A stretch of 64,000 bases of DNA from Thiothrix phosphatis (GCF_035668035.1 NZ_JAYMYJ010000093.1:1-64000), one strand, 5' to 3'. Positions 25,943-34,850 are shown, numbered from the stretch's first letter. Program-made: numbers and translations. The notes: generated by a model from the letters alone, not told the origin.

Positions 25943-28246
25943 TTACTTTTTCAGGCGCTTTCTCAGCAAACCCAACCCCGGCAACAGCGACAGGAACAGC
26001 AGGTCGAAACTGCCGCCACCGCCACCAGAGCTGGTGGTGGACCCACTTGTGTCACCGGAGGAGGAGCCGGTTCCGGTATCCGTACCGGCCTTGGCCGCAA
26101 CCGTCCCCTCAATCGGGGTTTTGTTGCTGACCTTGGTCCCATCCGCCAACACATAGCCGAACTCAACCGACAGGTCGCCAGCGCCGAACTTCTGGGTCGC
26201 CAGCGGAATAAAGTGCCGTGTTTCCAGCGGAACGCCGGTGTACAGGAATGGCTTGTTATCTGCGGAAACCTTGGTCAGCCCCTGTTGCGTGGCGGCGTAA
26301 TAGGTTTTCTCACCGCTAGGCGACGTATGGGTCAGGTAGGCGAAGATATTCGCTGTCTGCCCCAGATGCGCCGGGGACGGGATGATATTGAGCGCAACAT
26401 CCACGGTGTCGGCAGTGGTGAAGCTATTGGTCGCCTTGTCCGCATAGTAGACATTGTAAGGGTCTGCCGGATCGACCTTGATCATGCCGCCGGTGAAGCT
26501 CGCATCCGTCGCGCCATTCGTTTGCAGCAGCGGAATCCGCTTGGTCGGGATATTGACGACGCCATTTTTCTTGGCGAAGTCATCATAAGCCGCCAGCATG
26601 GTCTTGAGCTGGGCTGGGTTGCTGGCTGACAGGTCGGTGGTTTCCGCCGGGTCGGTGGCCAGGTCATACATATAGATATGCTCATCGTTACGCTGTTGCG
26701 ACAGCTTCCAGTCGCCGACGCGCAAGCCCTTGACGCCATCCAGCTCCCACGCCAGGTTGCGTTGCGGACACGCCGTGTTGCCTCTGAACAGGCCTGCCAT
26801 CGAGACACCCCCCATCGGGGCCAGCGGTTCGCCCTTATAGGTGGTGGGGTAGGAAACGCCCGCCATATCCAATGCGGTGGGGGCGATGTCCATCAAGGAG
26901 AACAGGCAGTCGCTGCGCTGCGGTGCCGCCACGCTTTGCGGGTAGTACAGGATCGCTGACGTGTGCACGCCGCCTTCAAATGTGGTCGTTTTATGACTAT
27001 TGAACGGCGTATTGCTCACCATAGACCAGCCCAGCCCGTAGCTGACGTAGGATGAGGCTGAACCCATATTGTCGTAATTGTCGTCCTTGGTGAAATGCTC
27101 ACCACGGAATTTTTCAGCCGCTGCCGTTTCTGGCACGAAGTAGGCGGCTCCATTGTCGCTGGCGATCATGAAGACCGTATTGTCGTATTGGCCAATCTGT
27201 TTCAGATGATCGAGCAGGCGGCCAATTTCCGCATCCATCACCTCAACCATGGCGGCATAGATCGCCATTTTTTTGGCTTCGGTTTTCTTTTGGTCAGCGG
27301 ACAGGCTATCCCACGCGGCCACATCCGCCCAGCGTTCTGGCACTTTGGCGTCAGCCGACAGCAGCCCCATGTTGACCAGCCGCTTGATGCGTTCCGCCCG
27401 CAGGACATCCCAGCCTTTTGAATACACGGACAGGTACTTGTCAGTCACTTCCGCTGGAGCCTGCAACGGGAAGTGGGCCGCCGTGTAGGAAACCGTCAGT
27501 TGGAACGGCTTGTTGGTGTCGCGCGTATCCAGCATCTTGATCGCATTGTCGGTATAGAACGTGCTGGAGTAAGCGTTAGGCGGGAATGTGCTCAACTGCT
27601 TGCCACGGCTGGTGTACGGTGAGGTGCGGGTTTCACCTGCCTGTTTCGACAATTTGGTGTAGGTGTTGGCCGGTTGGCCGGTAATCAGCTTACCCTCAGC
27701 ATTGGACAGATAGTGCATATCATCACCCAGCAGCAGCACGCCCTCGGTGTCTGAATGCCCCCGGCTGATCGGGTCATGGTCTGCCGCACCGCCCAGATGC
27801 CATTTGCCGGTCATCATGGTGTAGTAGCCATTGCTTTGCAGGATTTCCGGGTAAGTCGGGACATCAACGGAAAGCTCGCCTTCATAGCCGGGCTTGCCGA
27901 TCTGCTCATCCCGCAGGTAGGAAGCCTGGTTGCCGACCCCGGCGGGGTGGTTGTCCTTGCCTGTAAATAGGATGGAGCGGGCGGGCGCTGATGTGGAGGC
28001 GCCGTAAAAATTATCCAAGGTGGTTCCGGCAGCCGCAATTTGCGTCAGGTACGGCGTCTCAATTTCCCCCCCAAAGTTGCTCAGGTCGGAAAAACCCACA
28101 TCATCCAGAATAATGGTTACGATGTTCGGCGCGCCGGTCGGGGCCGCATGGGCTACCGTAGGCGCAGAGGCGGTCGTGGCGGCAAGACTGGCCGAAACCG
28201 CCAACGCCACCAAGGAACGGCGGAAGATGGACAGGGCTGGTTTCAT
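25943..28246 (-). CDS. Ser-type arylsulfatase with GlyGly-CTERM tail
   Basis: 767 aa. Signal peptide to about residue 35, metal-binding ILDDVGFSD (Asp48/Asp49), then the sulfatase signature S86-A-P-A-R90 in STSAPARS, where Ser86 should be oxidised to formylglycine. MTGKWHLGG is the second family motif. The C-terminus is SSGGGGGSFD, a hydrophobic stretch and RKRLKK: a GlyGly-CTERM signal, so the enzyme is likely released or anchored at the cell surface after rhombosortase cleavage. The promoter has the repeated box. It hydrolyses sulfate esters outside the cytoplasm; whether it scavenges sulfate or edits the cell's own sulfated product is unknown. Confidence 0.9.
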   Translation of the reverse strand: MKPALSIFRRSLVALAVSASLAATTASAPTVAHAAPTGAPNIVTIILDDVGFSDLSNFGGEIETPYLTQIAAAGTTLDNFYGASTSAPARSILFTGKDNHPAGVGNQASYLRDEQIGKPGYEGELSVDVPTYPEILQSNGYYTMMTGKWHLGGAADHDPISRGHSDTEGVLLLGDDMHYLSNAEGKLITGQPANTYTKLSKQAGETRTSPYTSRGKQLSTFPPNAYSSTFYTDNAIKMLDTRDTNKPFQLTVSYTAAHFPLQAPAEVTDKYLSVYSKGWDVLRAERIKRLVNMGLLSADAKVPERWADVAAWDSLSADQKKTEAKKMAIYAAMVEVMDAEIGRLLDHLKQIGQYDNTVFMIASDNGAAYFVPETAAAEKFRGEHFTKDDNYDNMGSASSYVSYGLGWSMVSNTPFNSHKTTTFEGGVHTSAILYYPQSVAAPQRSDCLFSLMDIAPTALDMAGVSYPTTYKGEPLAPMGGVSMAGLFRGNTACPQRNLAWELDGVKGLRVGDWKLSQQRNDEHIYMYDLATDPAETTDLSASNPAQLKTMLAAYDDFAKKNGVVNIPTKRIPLLQTNGATDASFTGGMIKVDPADPYNVYYADKATNSFTTADTVDVALNIIPSPAHLGQTANIFAYLTHTSPSGEKTYYAATQQGLTKVSADNKPFLYTGVPLETRHFIPLATQKFGAGDLSVEFGYVLADGTKVSNKTPIEGTVAAKAGTDTGTGSSSGDTSGSTTSSGGGGGSFDLLFLSLLPGLGLLRKRLKK

Positions 28247-28347
28247 AATAGTTAACTACTCCTTAGCACGATGAGTTGGTGCCGTGATTGGCAGGAAATA
28301 TATAAAAGGCCTAATGGCACATACGCTTTACCTATGCCTGCCGAAAA

Positions 28348-28401
28348 CTTATCACAAGCTCATGGCCGAAATACGGCTTCTTAACATTTCTTTACAATTC
28401 T
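28348..28401 (-). promoter_or_regulatory. CpxR/OmpR-like box plus -10, sulfatase promoter
   Basis: Minus strand: AGAATTGTAA then AGAAATGTTA (28401-28382), 28 nt, then GATAAG (28353-28348) preceded by TGT as an extended -10. The sulfatase ATG is about 100 nt downstream. It shares the 400-nt intergenic region 28247-28647 with the oppositely oriented box of the MATE gene. Confidence 0.6.
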
Positions 28402-28533
28402 GCTTGAACCTTGCAGACACTCGGCCACACCGCAGCAATCATTTGATTTCGCTACCAGTTATGTGATGCCTGTTTAAATTCCCCAAGCTGATGGGGTAAT
28501 TATTACCACACGCCGGAAAAGGCCTTCAAAAAC

Positions 28534-28587
28534 TATTTTGTTAAGAAGTGTTAAGCGCACCTTTTACAATCCGTGCGCACTTATTAA
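28534..28587 (+). promoter_or_regulatory. CpxR/OmpR-like box plus -10, MATE-methyltransferase promoter
   Basis: TATTTTGTTA (degenerate first half) and AGAAGTGTTA (28534-28553), 28 nt, then TATTAA (28582-28587). The start codon is 60 nt further on. The centre of the intergenic region, roughly 28405-28530, shows nothing else that I can identify. Confidence 0.5.
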
Positions 28588-28647
28588 TCTAGTGCGCCGA
28601 TTGCATCCGAACGGCTTGTGTTTCCATGGGCGAAAGGGGCGAAGCCA

Positions 28648-30612
28648 ATGAGTAAAAGGGACTTGACCACAGGCAGTGAACGCGACCATTTGCTGCAAAT
28701 GACCATCCCCACGATCTGGGGGATGCTTGCCATTATGTCCATGCACATTGTCGACAGCTGGTTTGTGGGGCGGCTCGGTGCTGACGAATTGGCAGCGATG
28801 GGGTTCACCTTCCCCATCGTGATGATCATTGGCAGCCTGGTCCAGGGGGTGGGGACTGGGGCCTCCTCGCTGATCGCCCGTGCCATCGGCTCCGGCCAGA
28901 CCGACTGGGTGCACCGTTACGCCACCCATTCGCTGATCATCGCCTTCAGCATTGCGTTGGCGTTCGCCATCGTTGGCTTGCTGACGGTGAACCCGTTGTT
29001 CCGCCTGCTGGGCGCGCCCGAACATCTGCTGCCCCTGATCCACAGTTACATGGACACCTGGTACTTGGGCTGCTTCCTGATCGTCATGCCCATGGTCGGC
29101 AATGCAGGCGTCCGCGCCGCTGGCAACACCCGCCTGCCCAGTTACGTGCTGATCAGCGTGGCGATTATCCATGTCGCGCTCAATCCATTGCTGATTTTCG
29201 GCCTGTTCGGGTTCCCACGCATGGAATTGCAGGGCGCGGCGCTGTCCACGGTCATTTCCTATGCCATCGCCTCGGTCTTTATCCTGTATATCCTGGGCTT
29301 CCGGCTGAAATTCCTGACCCAGGACGCGCTACGGCAGCAAGCGGCGCAAAGCTGGAAAGCGATCCTGCGCTTGGCCGTCCCTGCCGCCAGCACCAACCTG
29401 ATTGAGCCATTTGCCGCCGCCATCACCACCTGGATCGTGGCGCAATACGGCAGTTACGCGGTGGCGGGGTACGGCGTGGCTTCCCGCATCGAAGCACTCA
29501 GCCTGATTGTGCTGGGCGCGCTGGCGGCGACGCTGGCCCCGTTCGCCGGGCAGAACTGGGGTGCCCGCCAGCTTGACCGCCTCAACCGGGCGCTGGATTT
29601 GAGCTTTCATTTCGCGTGGCTGTGGGGGCTGGGCATCGCCGTCCTGCTGTGGTTCAACGCCGAAGCCGTCATTGGCTGGTTTACGCACAATCCCGAAGCA
29701 GTCCAGTCAGCCAAACAGTATCTTTACATCGTTTCCGCCAGCTTCGGCCTGATGGGGGTCGTCATGATCATCAGCAGCGTGGCCAATGGCATGGGCGCGC
29801 CTGCCCCCGCCCTGGTCATGACGCTGGCGCTGCTGACGATTTACCTGCCGCTGGCGTGGCTGTTGCCGAAAAGCTTCGGGTTAAGCGGCGTCTACATGGC
29901 GATCGCCATCGCCAATGCGCTGGTCGGCCTCGGCGCATTTGTCTGGGCCAAGCGCAAGTGTTCCCGCCGGGCCGCCGCCCGCAAGGTCGCCGCCGCGAAG
30001 CAAACGCGCTGGGACCAGCAGTACAGCGCCAGCGAAAGCTACCTTTACGGCACCGAACCCAATGATTTCCTGCGCAGCAACGCCGCCCGCCTGCCGCTGG
30101 GCAAAACCTTGTGCATCGGCGCAGGCGAAGGCCGCAACGCCGTTTTCCTCGCCGGGCTGGGGCATACCGTCACGGCGCTGGACGCGGCGGAGCCAGCGCT
30201 GGAAAAAGCGCACAAGCTGGCCGGGCAAAAGCAGGTCAGCATCGAAACCGTGCACGCCGACCTCGCCACTTACCGCTTTGAACCCAACCGTTGGGATGCG
30301 GTCGTCTCCATTTTCTGCCATTTGCCCGCCCCGCTGCGCAAACAAGTGCACCGGCAAGTGCTGGCGACGTTGCGCCCAGGCGGGATTTTTCTGCTGGAGG
30401 CGTATACGCCGCAACAGTTGCAGTACAAAACCGGCGGCCCCACCGACCCGGCCATGCTGGCAGACCTAAAAACGCTGCAACAGGAATTGGCGGGGCTGGA
30501 ATTCCTGCATGCGCAAGAAACCACGCGGGAAATCCACGAAGGCGAACTCCATCGCGGCGTGGGCGCTGTCGTGCAGATCATCGCCCGGCGCCGCGCCGAC
30601 CTGCCCGCCTGA
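28648..30612 (+). CDS. MATE-family exporter fused to a SAM methyltransferase
   Basis: 654 aa from ATG 28648 (AAGGGGC upstream; a GTG ten codons earlier is the alternative). Residues 1 to about 440 form a 12-helix MATE/DinF-type multidrug exporter with the two internally related halves. After a Lys/Arg-rich cytoplasmic linker (KRKCSRRAAARK), residues about 452-654 are a complete class I methyltransferase with CIGAGEGRNAVFLA (SAM Gly loop), ALDAAEP and LRPGGIFLLEAY, close in style to TehB/thiopurine-type small-molecule methylases. One uninterrupted frame encodes both. I infer methylation of a substrate coupled to its export, possibly the cluster's product; no precedent for this fusion comes to mind. 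Confidence 0.85.
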   Translation: MSKRDLTTGSERDHLLQMTIPTIWGMLAIMSMHIVDSWFVGRLGADELAAMGFTFPIVMIIGSLVQGVGTGASSLIARAIGSGQTDWVHRYATHSLIIAFSIALAFAIVGLLTVNPLFRLLGAPEHLLPLIHSYMDTWYLGCFLIVMPMVGNAGVRAAGNTRLPSYVLISVAIIHVALNPLLIFGLFGFPRMELQGAALSTVISYAIASVFILYILGFRLKFLTQDALRQQAAQSWKAILRLAVPAASTNLIEPFAAAITTWIVAQYGSYAVAGYGVASRIEALSLIVLGALAATLAPFAGQNWGARQLDRLNRALDLSFHFAWLWGLGIAVLLWFNAEAVIGWFTHNPEAVQSAKQYLYIVSASFGLMGVVMIISSVANGMGAPAPALVMTLALLTIYLPLAWLLPKSFGLSGVYMAIAIANALVGLGAFVWAKRKCSRRAAARKVAAAKQTRWDQQYSASESYLYGTEPNDFLRSNAARLPLGKTLCIGAGEGRNAVFLAGLGHTVTALDAAEPALEKAHKLAGQKQVSIETVHADLATYRFEPNRWDAVVSIFCHLPAPLRKQVHRQVLATLRPGGIFLLEAYTPQQLQYKTGGPTDPAMLADLKTLQQELAGLEFLHAQETTREIHEGELHRGVGAVVQIIARRRADLPA

Positions 30613-30657
30613 CGCAGGCAAAAACCCGCACTACGCTTCATCAGTGGGCTTTCCGGC

Positions 30658-30713
30658 ATTAATGTAAAGAAATGTTAAGTTCACTTCTAAAATCCCGCTC
30701 CCCGAATTAGTCT
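30658..30713 (+). promoter_or_regulatory. CpxR/OmpR-like box plus -10, ATP sulfurylase/APS kinase promoter
   Basis: ATTAATGTAA and AGAAATGTTA (30658-30677), 30 nt, then TAGTCT (30708-30713). The start codon follows 84 nt later. The second half-site is a perfect match to the consensus. Confidence 0.6.
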
Positions 30714-30797
30714 GTCTATTCATTAACCTATCAACGCTGGCAAGCCAGGGCAGGTGACCCTGCCGGATTGCCACGCGCCAGCAGCAAGGGATTTTTC

Positions 30798-32456
30798 ATG
30801 AACAAACGCCACTCTCTCGAAATGGCAAAGGAATTGCCATCCTGGAACCTGACCCCGCGCCAATTATGTGATGTGGAAATGCTGCTGAATGGCGCATTCG
30901 CCCCATTGCAGGGATTCTTGGGCAAACAGGATTATGACCGCGTGGTGGACAGCATGCGGCTGGCGACGGGCGACCTGTGGCCGATGCCGGTGACGCTGGA
31001 CGTTCCCCGCCAATTTGCGCAAGAGCTGACGCCGGGGCGGCAAATCACCCTGCGCGACCCCGAATTTGTGGCCGTCGCCATCATGACCGTGACGGATATC
31101 TGGCAACCGGACAAACTGCGTGAAGCCCAGCAAGTCTACGGCGTGACCGACCCTCACCATCCGGGCGTGGACCACCTGCTGCACCGCACGGAAGAATGCT
31201 ACCTGGGCGGCGTCCTGGAGGTGGTGGAGCCGCCGCAGCATTATGACTACCACTACCTGCGCCATACCCCGGCGGAGCTGAAAGCGCACTTCAGCAAACT
31301 GGGTTGGCAGCGCATTATCGGTTTCCACACCCAAACCGCGATGCACCGCCTCCAGCATACGCAAACCGCCCACCTCGCCCGTGAGCAGGAAGCCAATTTG
31401 CTGATACATCCGATGGTGGGCTTCCCGCAAACCGGCCATTTTGACCACTTCACCCAGGTGCGCTGTTACAAGCACATCCTGGCGGAATACCCCGAACAGA
31501 CCACCGCGCTCAGTCTGCTGAACTTGGCGACGCGCATGGCCGGGCCGCGTGAAGCCTTGTGGCACGCCCTGATCCGCAAAAATTACGGCTGCACGCATTT
31601 CATTGTCGAGCACCACCACGCCAGCCCCACCGGCGCGGATGGGCAGCCCGCCTTCTACGCACCCAACGCCGCATTGCTGCTGGCCCGCGAATTTGCCGCC
31701 GAAGCTGGCATCAATATCGTGGAGGCCCCGCCCATGGCCTATGTGCAGGAACGGGCGGAATATGTCCCGGTGGCGCAGGTCAAGCCGCACGAAGCCGCAC
31801 AGCACCTCGACGAGCCTGAATTGTTGCGCCGCCTGCGCGCCGAGCTGCCGATCCCCGACTGGTTTTCCTACCCGGAAATCCTGGCGGAAATCCGCAAGTC
31901 CTACCCGCCCTGCTACCAACAGGGGTTCACGGTGTTTTTCACCGGCTTGTCCGGCTCCGGCAAATCCACCATCGCCAATGCGCTGCGCATCAAACTGCTG
32001 GAGCTGGGCGGACGCCCGGTGACCCTGCTGGATGGCGATGTCGTGCGCAAAAACCTGTCCAGCGAACTGAGCTTTTCCAAGGAGCACCGCGACCTCAACA
32101 TTCGCCGCATTGGTTTTGTCGCCAGCGAGATCACCAAGAATGGCGGCATCGCCATCTGCGCGCCCATTGCCCCTTACGCCTGCATCCGCCGCGAAGTGCG
32201 CGCCATGATTGAAGCCGTCGGCGGTTTTATCGAAGTGCATGTCTCCACCCCCCTGGAGGAATGCGAACGCCGCGACCGCAAGGGCCTCTACGCCAAGGCG
32301 CGCGCCGGTCTGCTCAAGCAGTTCACCGGCATCGACGACCCCTATGAAACCCCGGAAGACCCGGAATTGCGGCTGGACACCACTGCCATTTCGCCGGACG
32401 AATGCGCCCATCAGGTCTTGCTGAAGCTGGAAAAACTGGGGTATATCAAGGACTGA
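30798..32456 (+). CDS. Bifunctional ATP sulfurylase-like/APS kinase, sulfurylase site altered
   Basis: 552 aa from ATG 30798 (AAGGG upstream). Residues about 1-365 are ATP sulfurylase-like: LLIHPMVGF, ATRMAGPREALWHALIRKNYGCTHFIV are well kept. But the nucleotide/sulfate motif, normally QTRNPxHRAHE, reads HTQTAMHRLQH near residue 180, and GRDHAGP reads EHHHASP near 271. The Arg-Asn-Pro and second His are therefore lost. Residues about 375-552 are a canonical APS kinase: GLSGSGKSTIAN, LLDGDVVRKNL, DLNIRRIGFVASEI. Expected role: PAPS supply for the three sulfotransferases. With an impaired sulfurylase half it may rely on APS from elsewhere, or adenylylate another acid. Confidence 0.82.
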   Translation: MNKRHSLEMAKELPSWNLTPRQLCDVEMLLNGAFAPLQGFLGKQDYDRVVDSMRLATGDLWPMPVTLDVPRQFAQELTPGRQITLRDPEFVAVAIMTVTDIWQPDKLREAQQVYGVTDPHHPGVDHLLHRTEECYLGGVLEVVEPPQHYDYHYLRHTPAELKAHFSKLGWQRIIGFHTQTAMHRLQHTQTAHLAREQEANLLIHPMVGFPQTGHFDHFTQVRCYKHILAEYPEQTTALSLLNLATRMAGPREALWHALIRKNYGCTHFIVEHHHASPTGADGQPAFYAPNAALLLAREFAAEAGINIVEAPPMAYVQERAEYVPVAQVKPHEAAQHLDEPELLRRLRAELPIPDWFSYPEILAEIRKSYPPCYQQGFTVFFTGLSGSGKSTIANALRIKLLELGGRPVTLLDGDVVRKNLSSELSFSKEHRDLNIRRIGFVASEITKNGGIAICAPIAPYACIRREVRAMIEAVGGFIEVHVSTPLEECERRDRKGLYAKARAGLLKQFTGIDDPYETPEDPELRLDTTAISPDECAHQVLLKLEKLGYIKD

Positions 32457-32488
32457 GACATGAACACCGACAAGCGCAGGAACAGGCC

Positions 32489-34483
32489 ATGCCATTTCCG
32501 CTGATCATACTGGGCGGCGGCCTCGCCACGGCAGCAGTGGCGTCTTGGCTGCATGGGCAGAAAAGCAAGCAGCCCGCCCTGCCCATCGCGGTGCCGGAAA
32601 ACGCCACGGTCAAATCCCTGGTCGAACAGCACCAGCAGGACATGCAGCGGCGTAAGGAAGACGCAGACAAGGAGCTGAAAATAGCCCTGTTGGCGATGGG
32701 CGCCACCGGCCTATCGGAATTGCTTTACCCACCGTTGCTGCTGGTGTCCGTGCCGCTGACGCTGTACGGCTCCGCGCCTATTTTCCGTGATGCTTGGGAA
32801 TACTGGCGGGAAAAGCGCCGCCTGCACTCCAGCGTCATCGACTCCATCGCCATTGTTGGCACAGTGGCGACTGGCTATTACTTCGCCGCCACCATTATCA
32901 ACGGCATGTACTTTCTGGGGCAGAAAGTGCTGCTGAAGACCGAAGACCATTCCAACCAGAAACTGCTCAAACTGTTCCATGAGACGCCGCGCAGCGTCTG
33001 GCTATGGCGTGACGGGGCGGAAGTGGAGACCTTGTTTGAAGACGTGCACACCGGCCAGACCGTGGTGATCCATGCCGGTGAGGCGATCCCTTTCGACGGC
33101 CAGATTGTGCAAGGCATCGGCACGGTAGACCAGCACATGCTCACCGGCGAATCACGCCCGCAGGAAAAAACCGAGGGGGACGCCGTGTTCGCCAGCACCC
33201 TGCTGACGGCGGGCAAACTGCACATCCGCGTCGACAAGGCGGGCAAGGACACGGTTGCCGCCCAGATTGGCGAAATCCTGCAAAACACGCTGGATTTCAA
33301 GTCCACCGTCGAAGCGCGCGGCGTCCGCATCGCCAACCGGATGACCCTGCCCACCCTGGCGCTCAGTGGCCTGGCGTTGGGCAAGCTGGGGCCGGTCAGC
33401 GCCAGCGCGGTCGCCAATTGCAACTTCTCCGACATTATCCGCATCACCATCCCGCTGGGTGTGCTGAACCATCTCAAACTGGCGGCGGAACAGGGCATCC
33501 TGATCAAGGATGGCCGGGCGCTGGAGCTGTTGGGCGAGGTCGACACCGTGGTGTTCGACAAAACTGGCACGCTCACGCGTGAAGAACCCGAAGTTGGTCG
33601 GATCCACGCCTGCAACGGCTTCAGTGAAGAGCGCGTGCTGACATTGGCCGCCGCCGCCGAACACCGGCAGACGCACCCGGTGGCGCGCGCCATCCTGGAA
33701 GCGGCCCGCCAGCGCAAGCTGAAGCCCGAAAGCTGCGACCACACCCATTACGAACTGGGGCGTGGCATCCGTGCGCAAATCCAGGGGCAACAAATCCTGC
33801 TGGGCAGCCAGCGTTTCATGCAGCAGCAAGCCATCGCCATGCCGCCGGACGCCACCTGGCATGAGGCTGAGGCGGGCCACTCACTGCTGTATCTGGCGGT
33901 GGATGGCGAACTGGCGGGCGTGATCGAATTGCAGCCCCAACTCCGCCCCGAAATCCCCGCCATTATCCAGCAACTGCGCAAGCGCGGGCTGGAGCTGTGC
34001 ATCCTGTCCGGCGACCAGGAACAGCCGACCCGGCAACTGGCGGAAGCGCTCGGCATCCAGCAATACTTCGCCGAAACCCTGCCGGAGGACAAGGCGCGCC
34101 ATATCGAAAGCCTGCAAGCCGCCGGGCGCAAGGTCTGTTTCATCGGCGACGGCATCAATGACGCGGTCGCCATGAAAAAAGCCCAGGTCGCCATCTCGCT
34201 GGCGGGTGCCACCACTGTCGCCACCGACACCGCCAGCATCGTCTTTCTGGACAAGAGCCTGCAACAACTGGACGCCCTGTTCGGGCTGGCGAAAGGTTTC
34301 GAACGCAATATGAAGTCCGGGCTGGCCTGGTCGATCCTGCCCGGTGTCGCCGGAATCGGCGCGGTGTTTGCGCTGCATATGCGGATTTACGGCGCTGTGA
34401 GCCTCTATATCCTCAGCCTGGGTGCCGGTGCGGCCAACGCCACCCTACCGCTCCTACAGCACAAGAAAACCCCTCCGCCATGA
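32489..34483 (+). CDS. P1B-like P-type ATPase without metal-binding domain or CPC motif
   Basis: 664 aa from ATG 32489 (AGGAACAGG upstream), 32 nt after the kinase gene and likely co-transcribed. Actuator motif TGES at about residue 217, phosphorylation site DKTGTLT at about 356, the P1B-specific HP pair in RQTHPVAR near 395, and GDGINDAVAMKKA. No N-terminal HMA domain. In the ion-pathway helix, where P1B pumps have CPC, SPC or TPC, this protein has VANCNFSDIIRI (about residue 310). Loss of the Cys-Pro-Cys suggests a different ion or a lipid- or regulator-like role. Its shortened paralog lies at 35.9 kb. Confidence 0.85.
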   Translation: MPFPLIILGGGLATAAVASWLHGQKSKQPALPIAVPENATVKSLVEQHQQDMQRRKEDADKELKIALLAMGATGLSELLYPPLLLVSVPLTLYGSAPIFRDAWEYWREKRRLHSSVIDSIAIVGTVATGYYFAATIINGMYFLGQKVLLKTEDHSNQKLLKLFHETPRSVWLWRDGAEVETLFEDVHTGQTVVIHAGEAIPFDGQIVQGIGTVDQHMLTGESRPQEKTEGDAVFASTLLTAGKLHIRVDKAGKDTVAAQIGEILQNTLDFKSTVEARGVRIANRMTLPTLALSGLALGKLGPVSASAVANCNFSDIIRITIPLGVLNHLKLAAEQGILIKDGRALELLGEVDTVVFDKTGTLTREEPEVGRIHACNGFSEERVLTLAAAAEHRQTHPVARAILEAARQRKLKPESCDHTHYELGRGIRAQIQGQQILLGSQRFMQQQAIAMPPDATWHEAEAGHSLLYLAVDGELAGVIELQPQLRPEIPAIIQQLRKRGLELCILSGDQEQPTRQLAEALGIQQYFAETLPEDKARHIESLQAAGRKVCFIGDGINDAVAMKKAQVAISLAGATTVATDTASIVFLDKSLQQLDALFGLAKGFERNMKSGLAWSILPGVAGIGAVFALHMRIYGAVSLYILSLGAGAANATLPLLQHKKTPPP

Positions 34484-34523
34484 GCGCCAGCCAATGCAGG
34501 CCGTTATTTTTCCAGCAAGCTCT

Positions 34524-34566
34524 TAACAATTCTTAACATTCTTGCCATCATGGTGGGGTGTATAAT
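34524..34566 (+). promoter_or_regulatory. Inverted CpxR/OmpR-like box close to a strong -10
   Basis: Read on the minus strand, AAGAATGTTA and AGAATTGTTA (34543-34524) match the repeated box, but the gene is on the plus strand. A perfect TATAAT (34561-34566) lies only 17 nt past the box, so the box covers the -35 position. Geometry differs from the other six copies and could mean repression or overlap-type activation. Confidence 0.5.
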
Positions 34567-34595
34567 AATGAGGCTTTGTACCAAGGAGAAACGCC

Positions 34596-34841
34596 ATGTT
34601 GAACTTTATTGTAGGGGCTGCCGTTGGCGCAGTCGCCACTTACGTTTTCAAAGACGAACAGGCCAAGCAATGGCTGGACGACACCAGTAAAAAGCTGCAA
34701 GAAGGTGCCGCTTCCTTCATGGATTCCTTCAAGAAGAAACCAGAGGAAACTGCTGCCGAAGCTGTCCAGACAACGGCGGAAGCTGTCGTCGAAACGGTGG
34801 AAACCATTGCCGACAAGGGTGAAAATATCGCGCCTGCTTGA
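34596..34841 (+). CDS. Small YtxH-like membrane protein
   Basis: 81 aa preceded by AAGGAG. One N-terminal hydrophobic glycine-rich segment (residues 3-17, IVGAAVGAVATYVF) is followed by a charged amphipathic stretch (KQWLDDTSKKLQEG) and a repetitive Ala/Glu/Thr/Val tail, the general build of YtxH-type small proteins. Own promoter and own terminator, so it is transcribed alone. The function is unknown. The tail repeats (AEAVQTTAEAVVETVE) suggest a coiled coil and possible assembly at the membrane near the ATPase. Confidence 0.75.
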   Translation: MLNFIVGAAVGAVATYVFKDEQAKQWLDDTSKKLQEGAASFMDSFKKKPEETAAEAVQTTAEAVVETVETIADKGENIAPA

Positions 34842-34850
34842 TGCGTGAGC

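Noticed and set aside
28405..28530. Possible small RNA or riboswitch between the sulfatase and MATE promoters
   Set aside because: Only weak stems and no terminator; the region is explained by two divergent promoters.
30864..32495. 543-aa minus-strand open frame opposite the APS kinase gene
   Set aside because: No motifs or plausible start; the plus strand encodes an unmistakable APS kinase.
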